64,000 bases of DNA from CBDCFV01 sp965261795 (GCA_965261795.1 OZ253476.1:2294001-2358000), one strand, 5' to 3'. Positions 21,092-30,691 are shown, numbered from the stretch's first letter. The notes: generated by a model from the letters alone, not told the origin. Program-made: numbers and translations.

Positions 21092-21688
21092 ATGGTGCGG
21101 ATATGTTCATATGTTGTGGCAAGAGATTACGGATTCGCGCCAAATCCATTCTACGGCTTCTGTACTCTAGCCACTTGTAAGCCTAGTACCGTTTCCACTT
21201 GAATATGCCTTATATCGCATATCTGTTTCACCTGTTAATCATTCCCACCCGCGCAACCGGGAATCCAGAGTTAGAGGCAGCTTTACCGTATCAACAAATC
21301 TATCTGGAAACGGTACTAGTTTGCGCAAGTCCGCCGCAGTTGGGGACTGGATAATCGGTACTGGTCCGAAATCCAAGAATAGGGCCGCTTATCTGGTCTA
21401 TGCCATGTGTGTAACGGAAACTATGTCGTTTAATGCGTACTGGAATGACCCTCGCTTTCGCCAAAAGCGCCTCGACCTTCGCTCGAGTATTAAAAAAGCC
21501 TTCGGCGACAATATCTATCACCGCGACGAAAACACCAACGAATGATGCCAAATAGATTCTCACCACAGCCTTGGAGATGGAACCCCGAATCAAGACAACG
21601 TGCTGAATGACACTAAGGCAGACCGGGTACTCGTCAGCAATGACTTCATCTACTGGGGCGGTAGCGGCCAAGGCTGCCTGAGTTCTAG
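21092..21688 (+). pseudogene. Nmad2-like (nucleotide modification associated) gene, disrupted
   Basis: It starts at ATG 21092 with GAGGTG at 21080-21085. The protein reads VVARDYGFAPNPFYGFCTLATCKP, then, after the MITE, RKSAAVGDWIIGTG, LVYAMCVTETMSFNAYWND, GDNIYHRDENTNE, then SHHSLGDGTPN and VLVSNDFIYWGGSG. This order matches proteins with the nucleotide-modification-associated domain 2. Three lesions: the MITE at 21187-21315, a TGA at 21543-21545 where the family has tryptophan (TGG to TGA), and the IS701-type element at 21689 near the 3' end. Deleting the MITE plus one CTAG restores the frame. It lies directly after the TIR-like gene, suggesting they were one operon. Confidence 0.75.
21187..21315. 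mobile_element. 129-bp MITE with CTAG target duplication
   Basis: The ends TACCGTTTCCA and TGGAAACGGTA are inverted repeats, flanked by CTAG at 21183-21186 and 21316-21319. It has no coding capacity. It carries an internal TTCCCACCCGCGCAACCGGGAA palindrome. It sits inside the Nmad2-like gene. Confidence 0.9.
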
Positions 21689-21690
21689 TA

Positions 21691-23082
21691 CTACAGCAGC
21701 ACTACTGGTGCCAGTAGCGACAGCCGGCGTTGGTAATGACATTGCTGGGCTCTGGCCTGATGTCTTCGTCTCCACTGGGACCAGGACAAAACAAAGTCAG
21801 CCGGGTGGTGTACCGTCCATACAAGGCGGGTGAGCAGCCGGCGCACCTCGGGGACCGTGAGGGGAATCAGCCCTGCATCACTGCCGGGACGGCCCCCTTT
21901 TCTCCTGAGCATTCTTGTGCTGACGCGTGATGCCTGATTACTGCCAGATAGGCGTAGGCCAGCATCGCCAAGGTGATGTGGCGATACCAGGCATCCCAAC
22001 GGCGTACCTCGTACTGGTCCAGTCCCACCCCCGCCTTCGCGGGGGCAGGCTCTGTCCTTTGGCCTCCTCGAAGCACTCCTCTATAGCCCAGCGGCGGCCG
22101 GCCACCCTCACCAGTTCCTCCAGGGTTGTCCCCGCCGGGCCATAACATACGTAGTAGGATAATTCCCCGGGCTTGGCAATGCTGCGCGGGCCAGCAGCCA
22201 ATAACCCCTGCCCGGCTCCCTCAGGGGCCGTATCTCCACGGTGGCCCAGTCGTAGAGCCGGGGACCCTTGGCCCCATCGCCCGCGCTGCACCTGACCCAG
22301 TCTGTTTCCTTGACTTGGGCTGCCAGCCGGTCCGCTCTTACCTGAAGGGGCCCCTTTTCCGTCCAGGCCCACAGCTTCTCGTTGCTCTTGATGGCCAGTA
22401 TGTGGGGAATTCCCTCCCGCTCCAGCCACAGCCGCAGACTGCGGTCGCTGCCGTAAACCTCATCCCCGGCAACCCAGCCGAAGGGAACTCCTGATTCCAC
22501 CGCCCGTTCAAGCATCAGTTGCGCCAGTTGCGGCTTGGTCCGGAATACGGCATCCTCAGGTACCCCGGCCTCCCGTCGCCTCTCCACATCACGGGCCCAC
22601 ACCTGAGGCAGGTACAGTTCGCGGTCCAGCAAGGCCCTGCCCTTGCCGCAGGCGTAGGCCAGGAATACGCCAATTTGACTGTTCTCGATCCGGCCCGCCG
22701 TGCCACTGTACTGACGTTGCACCCCTGCGGACTTGTTCCCCTTCTTCAGGAATCCGGTCTCGTCCACCACCAGCACACCATCGGCGCCGGCCAAGTGGTC
22801 TACCACGTACTCCCTCAGGTCGTCGCGCACCAGGTCCGCATCCCACCGGTAGCTGGACAGCAGGCGCTGCACCCCGTCAGGCGTGGCATCTCCTGCCTGC
22901 TCCGCAAGCTGCCAGCCATTCTTGCGCTCGACCGGGCTGAGCAACCCTTTCAGATAGTCCAGCGCCCGCCGGCGGGGCTCCGGACGCCGGAACCGTGGCG
23001 CGATGCACTCATGCACCCGCTCGATGCCCTCAGACCACCGGGCCACTTCCGCCACTTCATCCTCATGCGCCGCCACCGCCAC
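21691..23082 (-). pseudogene. IS701-type DDE transposase, broken
   Basis: An intact N-terminal ~300 codons (23082 down to ~22190) include the DDE landmarks VLVVDETGFLKKG, VPFGWVAGDEVYG and HILAIKSNE. Then the frame slips near 22190. The C-terminal catalytic region continues in other frames as YYVCYGPAGTTLEELV, RWAIEECFEEAKG, GLDQYEVRRWDAWYRHITLA and LIPLTVPEVRRLL. Between EEAKG and GLDQYEV a ~26-bp hairpin insertion (22028-22054) interrupts the gene. The element is therefore non-autonomous now. Confidence 0.85.
22028..22054 (-). repeat. Mini-hairpin inserted in the IS701-type transposase
   Basis: CCCCGC-CTTC-GCGGGG stem-loop followed by GCAGGCTCTG. It sits between codons for the conserved AKG and VGLDQYEV segments. 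It shares the edge CGGGGGCAGGCTCTG with the insertion in the IS5-type transposase at 19415-19439. Confidence 0.65.
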
Positions 23083-23154
23083 ACCTCAACACCGCTCGAA
23101 TGCCTCAATTCTACCTGCTTTTAATCTGCGACTGTAGTACTAGAATCCCGAATC

Positions 23155-23499
23155 ATGGAAGGGAAGACTTGTTTGATAACCGGCGGCAGTGACGGTATTG
23201 GCTATGTGGCTGCGCGGGAACTGGCTCGTATGGGCGCAACTGTGGTAATCGCCGGACAGAACAACACGAAAACCGCCACCGCCGTGGAGCGCATCATCGG
23301 GGAGACCGGCAACCGCGACGTACGTTACCTGCTGGCCGACCTGTCGTCGCAGGGAGATGTGTGCAGGCTGGCAGACCAAGTGAAGCAACAAATGCCGAGG
23401 CTGGACGTTCTGGTGAACAATGCCGGCGACATATTTCTTTCCAATCGCCGCAGTGTTGACGGCATTGAAATGACGTTCGCCCTGAATCACTTGGTGTAA
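23155..23499 (+). pseudogene. Short-chain dehydrogenase/reductase, N-terminal half only
   Basis: This is the Rossmann N-terminus of an SDR (retinol dehydrogenase-like): glycine motif CLITGGSDGIGYVAA (TGxxxGIG), DLSSQGDV (nucleotide ribose contact), and VLVNNAGDIF (NNAG). It stops after FALNHLV, just before where the catalytic YxxxK would come, so no active enzyme can be made. The truncation point adjoins the ISNCY-type element. The start region at 23155 also overlaps the displaced 3' tail of the Nmad2-like gene, so two truncated genes abut here. Confidence 0.8.
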
Positions 23500-23558
23500 A
23501 AGGCGGAGTTGAAATGGACCAGGTGGGCGGATCGACTGGCTGATTTGTGGCTGTCGAA

Positions 23559-25134
23559 GTTCAGCAGAAATGTCCTTCGCTTAGTCCGCGATGGTATCAG
23601 ATACTGATGCCGGAGGAGTTGCTGAGGATCGCCGCGTCGGCGGAGTCTCGGCGTCGATGTATCTCCTTACCGTCTCTCTGTGGATTCCCAACTCCCTCGC
23701 CATCCGTCGAATAGACATCCCCTGAAGCTTGGCCTGCTGCACCGCCTTCCATCTCTCCTGCTGCAGGAACGTCGGCCTCCGCGGCGATGCGACGACCCGC
23801 AACCCGGCTACGTCCGGATCGTCGATTGCCGCAGCGTGAGCACCTTCTTCTTGATCTGGCTTTGCGCTCACCAGTTCGAGAGCTGCAATCGAAGGTTTTG
23901 ACGAGAGTTCGGGATCGGAGGGCGGGATGGTGGCAGCTGGGGAAGTCCCGTTGCGGCTTCGGAGAGATGCCGGACTGGGCGGCGCTTCCTGGGACGCAAT
24001 GGTTCGTCCCTCGTGCTGTAGCGACAGCCGGCCGTCCAGCCCCTCAAGTACCACCACAACTGCTCCGGCGTAGCTGCTGCGTTGCTGACTGGGCAGTAGC
24101 TGCAGGGTGTGTCTGAAATACTTCACGGTGTTGTCCCGCGCCACTCTCCTGCGGTGCTTGAAACACAGGATATGCCCCAAGCGCGACTCCGGACCCATGG
24201 GCCGGAATGCGGGATCGGGGCACTGGGCCGGAACTCCAAAACGCCGGTTGAACTTGGGCAGGAACTGTTGTAACACGGCCCTTGCCTCTTCAACGGTGGT
24301 TGCTCATGCAAGTCGGAGCTCCGTGATCAACCGGTCCTGGAAGGTTCCGGCCGTCCGCTCCACCCGCCCCTTTGCCTGGGGCGACAGTGCGAAAATCAGT
24401 TGTGTCCCCAGCTCCTCCATGGCCCGTCCGAACTGGGTTGGCGTCCCGGAGGGGTGATATTCAGAACGGTGTTTGAAGACAGCGTGCCGGTCGGTGTACA
24501 GGGCGAGAGGAATGCCGCGGCGCCAGAGCAGTCCCTGCATCGGCGAGAAGTAACTGCTGGTATCCTCATGGTCGCAAAAGAGAGCGTTGAGCACACAGCC
24601 TGTGGCGTCGTCCACGGCCAACAGGATCGTGAACTGAGGTCCGTCCTCGCCCAGCCACCGGTGGTAACTGCCATCCATCTGCAACAGCATTCCCTCTTGG
24701 GGCATCCGCCGCCGGCGCACCCGGTGCTGCTGGGAACGGCGGCTGCGTGGGCTGCCGATACCGGCCTTGACCAGGATGCGACGCACGGTGGGGCGGCTCA
24801 GATTTATGCCCTCCCGTTCGCGGAGTAGCTCGGTCAAGTGCGTGTGGTTGGTTCCCGCGTACTCGGTGCTGGCCAGTCGCACCACTGCGGCAGCCTCGGA
24901 ATTCAGGACGGCGTTGTGAGGCTGGCGTCCCCGGTTTCCATGAGCCAGGGCTGCTGCTCCCTCCCTTCGATAAGCACTAAGGAGCCGTCTGGCATGGCGT
25001 TCGCTTACCCCGAGAACCTCGGCAGCCTGACCAACGGGGACCTGGTATTCAAGGACGTTGTTGAGCACGTGGAGTCTCGCTAATTCTCGCTGTTTCAATG
25101 TCACATCCCTCATGGATGGACATTTTCGCTGAAC
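23559..25134 (-). mobile_element. ISNCY-type insertion sequence (bounds approximate)
   Basis: Imperfect inverted repeats GTTCAGCAGAAATGTCC (23559-23575) and GGACATTTTCGCTGAAC (25118-25134) bracket a single minus-strand transposase gene. I could not define a target duplication, so the true ends may lie somewhat outside. Confidence 0.65.
23581..25113 (-). pseudogene. ISNCY-family transposase with an in-frame TGA
   Basis: It starts MRDVTLKQRELARLHVLNNV at 25113, with a helix-turn-helix (QAAEVLGVSERHARRLLSAY), then the DDE integrase core: MLLQMDGSYHRWLGE, TILLAVDDATGCV, YTDRHAVFKH, ALSPQAKGRVERTAGTFQDR. A TGA at 24304-24306 interrupts LRLA-ATTVEEA, where related proteins have glycine; the same frame then runs on to 23581 through FGVPAQCPDPAFRP and CFKHRRRVARDNTVKY. 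The C-terminus carries an extra helix-turn-helix-like segment (GMSIRRMARELGIHRETVRR). One base change (GGA to TGA) would account for the interruption. Confidence 0.85.
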
Positions 25135-25339
25135 AGTTAACTACGGACCGAATCGTAGACCAACAACAGTGTTGCCTGTTCTTTTTGGGTCAAAGTCACA
25201 TTCACCCCATGGAGAATGTGACATTTCAGCTGGCCAATTAGTCAGGACGCTTTTGCTGGTCATCGACATTGTGGCGGTTGAAAATCGTACCGTCCACCGC
25301 CTTCCGTAAGGCTGATTAACAGTCTATGGAAGGCGGTGG

Positions 25340-25822
25340 ATGTACCACGTGGAGATGTACGCGCGAGTTCGCCGGGCCTGCATGGTGGAAGGGATGAGCG
25401 TTCGGGAAGCCTCGCGGGTGTTCGGCCTGCACCGGGACACGGTGCGCGAGATGCTGGCCTACTCGGCGCCGCCGGGCTACCGGCGGGAGAATCCGCCCCG
25501 CCGCCCCAAGCTGGATCCCTTCACCGGCGTCATCGACCGGATCCTGGAGGACGATCTCGGGCGTCCCCGGAAGCAGCGCCACACGACGAAGCGGGTCTTC
25601 GAGCGCCTTCGCGACGAGTACAGGTTTGATGGCCAGTACACCATAGTCAAGGACTACGTGAGAGAGCACCGCCGTCAGGTCAGGGAGATGTTCGTGCCGT
25701 TATCCCATGCGCCGGGCCACGCCCAGTGCGACTTTGGTGAAGCCCTCGTCAACGGCCCGGTGCCGGTAGCTGTCCCTGGCCCTCGCCATGTTGATGATGT
25801 GAAGGGTGATTCCTGGTTCTGA
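25340..25822 (+). pseudogene. IS21-type IstA transposase, N-terminal fragment
   Basis: MYHVEMYARVRRACMVEGMS is followed by the helix-turn-helix SVREASRVFGLHRDTVREML and then HAPGHAQCDFGEAL, which leads into the integrase core of IS21 IstA. Family similarity stops at about 25750; the rest of the open frame is antisense to a glycosyltransferase remnant. No IstB is present. Deletion or recombination has joined this fragment to the glycosyltransferase fragment. Confidence 0.8.
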
Positions 25823-26022
25823 CGGGTCTGTGTCTTCCGTACAGCGTATTCCGGCAGAAGGGCGTTCTCCTCCCTGGTGAAGACGCGGACCTCGTGCCGC
25901 TCCGCAAGCACCTGCGCCAGGCCCTGGGTGTAAACCTCCGACCCTGCGTTGTAGCGCATGGGGTAGCCGTGAATAATCTGCAGGACCTTCAAGATATCTC
26001 TCCGCAACACTGAAGGGTCCAA
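25745..26022 (-). pseudogene. Glycosyltransferase family 4 N-terminal remnant
   Basis: The minus strand reads LKVLQIIHGYPMRYNAGSEV, typical of the GT4 N-terminal Rossmann domain, then LAQVLAERHEVRVFTREEN. After AVRKTQ one frame is lost and another continues DPSEPGITLHIINMARA, so there is a frameshift. The 3' end is replaced at ~25745 by the IS21 fragment. Only the first ~90 of an expected ~400 residues remain. Confidence 0.7.
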
Positions 26023-26314
26023 TCATTGGAGTACCTACCTAATTGGATGATAGTAAGCCTCCATTGCTGGGTCAATCTCCCATGATGGAAGCAGATACTT
26101 TTGATCTGTTTGGTCTTGCCCCATTTCCTGCACTGGGCATAGTGGGAGTTTTGCGGGTCAGGTCAAGTCAAACAGCGCCCCGGTTTCCGGAGCCTTAGTT
26201 TGACGTTGGCGAGGCGTACCACTATGCTCAAGTCCACAGAGGCGTTCCGGGTTGACGATGCCGCAAGAGCAGCGCGGGCCCCATACCCAACCTGATTCGG
26301 AAAGGAATTACGGC

Positions 26315-28036
26315 ATGAAAGTGCAGATAATGTCTCCCGCGGCCGACCGGGTGGACTTCAAGGTGCAGCCCGCCCCCAGACTTACGACCTTTGAGGGCAA
26401 GACCATCGGTCTATACAACAACATGACCGGCGGGGCCGACGTTGCCGTCGATCGCTTCGCCGAGCAGTTGCAGCGCCGGTATCCCAGCGTCAAGTTCCAG
26501 CGCTACGGCGGGGACCTGCGCGAAGGCCGTCCGGTACTCAGCCGGGGCGTCCACATTGACGACGAGGAAGCCGCCCGCATTGCCACCGAGGTTGACGCCA
26601 TGGTGGGCGCGACGGCGCATTGAGGGGGCTGCACGTCGTGGCTTAGCCATGACATGGTTGCCATGGAAAAGGCCGGCATTCCCGCCGTGGCCATCGCCGC
26701 CCAGAGCTTTGCCCGGGCGTGGCAGTCCTGCGTGGACGGGTGGGGACAGCCCACCACCGCCTATGTCATCATTCCCCACGCCACCACCGGGCAGCAACCC
26801 GACTTCATTCGCAACATGGTGGACGGGCAGATTGACGCCATAATCCAGGGCCTCACCACCTTCCCGGCGGCCCGCGGGCCGGTCACCGCCCAAAAGACCA
26901 GCGGCGCCACCGAGGTCTTCACCGTGGAGATGGACGCATCCCCGGATGGGCTGGACGCGGTGAACCGATTCTTGGCCGAACGGGACTGGAGCGACGGCAT
27001 TCCGGTCATTCCGCCCACCCCCGAGTTGGTGGAGAGAATGCTGGCCGGCACCAGCAGGAGTCCCCAGGACGTGCTGATGGTGATGGAGCCGGGCTTCGGA
27101 GTCGCCACCGTGGAGAAGGTCGCGATTAACGCCGTGATGGCCGGCTGCCGCCCCGAGCAATTCCCGGTTCTGCTGGCCGCCATTGACTGCCTGGCCCAGC
27201 CGGAGATGAACCACCGGGATATGCAAGTGTCGGGCCACACCGAGGCTCCGCTGATTCTGGTCAACGGCCCCATCGCCCAGCGCGCTGGCATAAACTGCGG
27301 CACGTCGGCCATGGGTCCCGGCGTGGTCAATAGCGCCAACACTTCCATCGGACGGGCGCTGCGACTGTGCCTCATCAACATCGGCTACTGCAAGGCCGGG
27401 ACCGGCGACCCCAACTTCATCGGCCTGCCCACCAAGTTCGGCATGTGCATCGCCGAGAATGAGGAGCTTAGCCCGTGGCAGCCCTACCACGTAGACCAGG
27501 GTTTCCAGGCCCACGAAAGCGCCGTGACGGTGGTGACCGTTACCGGCCCTGGCGACATCCTGGACTCAGGTTCCAGGAACCACAAGGACACGCTGAACAA
27601 CATCGCTTCGTTGATGTTCTACCCCGGCGCCGGCAGCGGCGGGTGGATACGGGGCTGGCAATCGGCGCAGGTGGGGCATACCAGCCAGCGGGTGTCTTAC
27701 CCTGGGCCGTACCATCCCATTGTGCTCAGTCCTTCCCGCGCGGTCATTCTGGCCGAAGCCGGGTACAGCAAGCGGGACACTCAGGAATGGCTGCACGAGC
27801 ATTGCCGGGTGCCGCTGCAGAAGGCCATCGGGAGCCGCGGCGTACCCAAGGACGAGAACGGCAAATGGCTGCATCACCCAGAGTTGCAATTCCTGGAGAA
27901 CGACCCGGACGCCACCATTCCGATGCTGGAAAGCCCGGAGCAGTACCTGCTGTTCGTGACCGGTGGCACCACCCACTACGCCAACTTCTTCTACGGCACC
28001 TACGGCATAGCCACTCGCCCGGTGGAAGAGTTTTAG
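26315..28036 (+). CDS. UGSC-family selenoprotein (TGA at 26621-26623 read as selenocysteine), 573 aa
   Basis: Two open frames, 26315-26620 and 26624-28036, are in the same phase and separated only by TGA 26621-26623, followed by GGG GGC TGC ACG. The protein then reads VGATAH-U103-GGC106-TSWLSHD, a variant of the U-G-S-C redox motif of known UGSC (seleno)proteins, and the flanks agree with that family (IGLYNNMTGGADVAVDRF before, AGIPAVAIAAQSFARAW after). The start is ATG 26315 with AAAGGA 8 bp upstream. Residues ~200-573 form a second conserved region (SDGIPVIPPTPELVERML, GHTEAPLILVNGPIAQ) usually found with this family. A thiol/selenol redox role is likely; the substrate is unknown. A hairpin at 26635-26653 could be the selenocysteine insertion element. 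No sel genes lie in the window. Confidence 0.8.
26635..26653 (+). promoter_or_regulatory. Candidate bacterial SECIS hairpin
   Basis: GTCGTGGC-TTA-GCCATGAC forms an 8-bp stem (one G-U pair) starting 11 nt after the TGA; the apical loop is 19 nt from the TGA, within the usual bacterial spacing. The three-base loop lacks the usual G unless the upper two pairs open. Confidence 0.5.
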
Positions 28037-28082
28037 CCACCGGCGATGGCTAACCGCCGGGTGTTCCGGTGGGGAAAACGAG

Positions 28083-28119
28083 CGGGGTGGAGTTGTAGAT
28101 CTGAAACAACTCCGCCCCG
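28083..28119 (+). terminator. Terminator of the selenoprotein gene
   Basis: Fourteen-bp stem (CGGGGTGGAGTTGT with its complement, one G-T pair) and a 9-base loop, followed by GTTTCCTTT. It begins 46 bp after the TAG stop, in the right orientation for the selenoprotein gene. Confidence 0.8.
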
Positions 28120-28123
28120 TTTC

Positions 28124-28625
28124 CTTTGGTCCCCGTTATCTCTTTTGTTATCTGGTTGAGCCGGATTCCTCCAGTGCAGGCCGCAGTTCGGCAAATTCAT
28201 TCCCCCCTGCGGCGGCTTCCAACCGCCTCCGGTTCCAAGCCTCCTACGAGGACGTTTTACGGGGTCGGCGGTTACCCCGTCGACGTTGGACGGGGGGGTG
28301 GGGCCCGCCCTTTCTCGGAGATAGAAATTCCGGCGCATAGACCGGCGATGGCAGCAATCGGTTCAGCTCCGACGCGGGGCGGACCCCGTCCGAGACCCGC
28401 GACTTGGTGCTCGGGGCTGTCTCCCTACCAAATGGGACCATCAACCGGTCCAAACCTTGCTGCGGCGCTCCGTGTCCATGCTGATGCCTTTCGGTGCGGC
28501 CGGCATCTCCCCTTGCACAAAGTGTGCCGATGGCCATCCCGCTGTAAGCGGTGGCGCTAAAGTGTCCCACAAGGCCCACTATTGCTCCGCCATTTACATC
28601 TTAGGCTCCTCCGTACATCAGCCAT
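28124..28625. other. No gene recognised
   Basis: GC-rich stretch of about 500 bases with short open frames on both strands but no recognisable protein, RNA or repeat. The codon pattern of the longest frames is not convincing. Confidence 0.5.
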
Positions 28626-28870
28626 CTACCGACGGAAGTTGCGCTAAGTTCGGACACGTACCGGCAGCCCAAGCCGTCCGAGTTGTCGTCGAGCCAGTCG
28701 GCCAGCTTGGTGGTGCCGCTAGGCACCGCGTCGTAGGTCAGCAACCCGGCCATCAGGCCGTCAACCTCGTCGCGGGTGAGCACCACATCCCGCAGCAGCA
28801 GTCCGACCAGCCGAGTCAGGGCGAAGCCCAAGGACGCAGGTGTATGCACCAACCGGACGGGCCACCTACC
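28626..28870 (-). pseudogene. C-terminal remnant of an NAD-dependent epimerase-like protein
   Basis: The minus strand reads PVRLVHTPASLGFALTRLVG, then LLRDVVLTRDEVDGLMAG and YDAVPSGTTKLADWLDDN, ending YVSEL and, one base out of frame, RRNFRR with TAG at 28626-28628. This is the C-terminal tail of NDUFA9/epimerase-type SDR proteins. The Rossmann part is missing and the last codons are frameshifted, so it is a relic. Confidence 0.6.
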
Positions 28871-29458
28871 GCCGAGTCCTACAGGCGAAGCAAGTCTTCG
28901 CAGGTGAACATATCCGGCCCGGAGGCGGCGATGATGTTTTGACTCTGACAGCCGGACACCAACAACAATGAAACCCGCATAGATGGGCTCCATGGCAGAG
29001 TCCAGTGCCCCAATCCCATTGACTTCTGTCTGCGGCACCGGCCCGCCGTCCTACTCCCGTCAAGTCCCCGTTCCGCTTCCCTCCTTGCCCAGCGCTCGCT
29101 TGAAATCCTCCTGTTGGCTATCACTGCCACCCTATTTCTTCTTCCTGACCAGACCCTCTGCTATCTATCACCCCTACGACCTCCCGGAGGGTGCAATAGC
29201 CGCCCCCTCGGTGGCCGTTTCTGGCTATCGCTTGACGGAATCAGCAATCCAACCATCATGCCTTGTTCGTATATTAAGTATTAGCAAGTCCAATACCATA
29301 TGCCCTGACCCAGACACATAGAGAGGTGCATCCCCCAGGAGCGCAGCCGGACTGCTACAGAGCGGTCCGGTGGGCCTCGCCCCTGACCCGGGCTCCGGTT
29401 TGCCGGCGGTGGGAACCAGCCAACGGCTCTTGTCCCAGGGCAAACGAGAGGTGCGGCA
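28871..29458. other. No gene recognised
   Basis: Short overlapping open frames only; none has recognisable motifs. The last part holds the leader of the replication-relaxation-like remnant (AGAGG at 29447). Confidence 0.5.
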
Positions 29459-30290
29459 ATGGCGGCGCGGCAGCCGTTGAACGACGATGAAAGACGCCTG
29501 TTGAGGATTACCGCCAGGATGCCCCTGGCTAGCGTGGCCAACCTGGCCCCGGTGCTGGGACTGGACGAAGAGAAATTAAGGAGGATGCTGGGCGCCCTGC
29601 GGCGCGGCGGCTGGGTTACGTCGGTGCTGCGGGGCTTGACCGAAAGACGCCAGCCCGCTGGTTCCTGACTCGCCAGGCCGTGGACCTGCTCTTCGTCAGC
29701 GACCACCAGCACCCCGCGCCCAGGGAGGAAGCAAGAGCCGCAGGGCTGGCCGCATTACACCCCGAGGGGGAATTGCCCCCAAGACTACCGGGAGCGGTTC
29801 GCCCTGGACCACGACCATCCCGTCCACCTGGAGGGCCAGGGCGACTCTTCTTTCGTCGCCGGCGATACGGCTGACCATACCGGCGGCGGCGCTGACCACG
29901 AGCACCCGCCCTGGGGACCGCCACGTCGCGGGGCATCGAGACCTCCCTGCGGCGGCTGGCCATGCTGGAGCCGGTCTACCGCCTGGCCCCGGACTTGCTG
30001 CTCAGCGGGCGTGTCAGCTGGCCCCCCGGCGACACGGCAGCCTCCAGGGAGGTTAGGATGACCGACTTCCGATTGCTGCGCCGTGGCAGTTTCTATCACG
30101 CCGTGGCAAGGTACGGACCGGACCTCTGGACTCCCTTCACCTACGCCGGTCTCCACGCCACCGAGCGGGCGCTGCGGCGCAAGGAGCAGCACCGCTTCTG
30201 GGGCGTTGACTCCTATTCCCACGAGGAGGACCGGTACCACCTCCGCATCGGCAACGGGCTGTTCTACGAGGACCCGGACCAGGCGGCATG
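29459..30290 (+). pseudogene. Replication-relaxation-like protein, frameshifted
   Basis: The start MAARQPLNDDERRLLRITAR leads into a winged-helix-like segment (LASVANLAPVLGLDEEKLRR). The frame is lost near 29650; the next part (WFLTRQAVDLLFVSDHQHPA) runs in a second frame, and the C-terminal part (MLEPVYRLAPDLLLSGRVSW, LRRKEQHRFWGVDSYSHEED) resumes after another break. The order of segments matches replication-relaxation-type proteins found on integrative elements and plasmids. With the integrase 400 bp downstream it marks an integrated element remnant. Confidence 0.6.
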
Positions 30291-30691
30291 AGGAGAGGGC
30301 GTTGAGTTGGGACGAAGTTGTGTGATAGCTGAGGAGGCCGCTTGTTCAAGGCAGTGGTGGTCTTAGACCTCAGGATGGTTGGTTTGTAGGCTTGGGTCGT
30401 ACACGGTGCTCGTCAACAGTGAAAGGATGGAGGTGCAAGATAGTACCCTGGGTGCGGTCGAGTGCCTAGGCGATTTTTGCGGAGAGGGTCAAGTCGGCGG
30501 ATGAGGGTGTGCCGTCGGACCACCTAGGTAGTGAGTGGAAGGTGAGGGATACCGCTGAGAGGGCGGCAGGTCCGTCACTACTCTGGGTAGGGTTACGTGC
30601 CTGAGTGCTTGGGTGTGAGAGGGACCGAGATTATATAAAGAGGTTTGTTAATTGGTATTGGCCCGGGTTGTTCAGGTAATTTGCTCAGGGG
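30291..30691. other. No gene recognised
   Basis: G-rich, low-information sequence between two broken accessory genes, with no motif or hairpin I can support. Confidence 0.5.

Larger units (their letters stand above)
21689..23139 (-). mobile_element. IS701-type insertion sequence (~1.45 kb)
   Basis: The ends begin TACTACAG and finish CTGTAGTA, flanked by CTAG at 21685-21688 and 23140-23143. A four-base YTAR duplication is the known target pattern of IS701-family elements. It carries one degraded transposase gene on the minus strand and separates the end of the Nmad2-like gene from its continuation. Confidence 0.88.

Noticed and set aside
18281..21688. A complete Thoeris system
   Set aside because: TIR-like genes are present, but no ThsA (SIR2- or Macro-type effector) is found in the window and the first TIR copy is truncated.
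11459..24306. UGA recoded as glycine throughout the genome
   Set aside because: Many genes end cleanly at TGA (for example 10528, 21081, 61933) and GGA is used freely for glycine. The glycine-position TGAs occur only in broken accessory genes.
28126..28579. Overlapping 111- and 144-codon frames on both strands
   Set aside because: No recognisable motif, no ribosome binding site and frames on both strands; left as unassigned.
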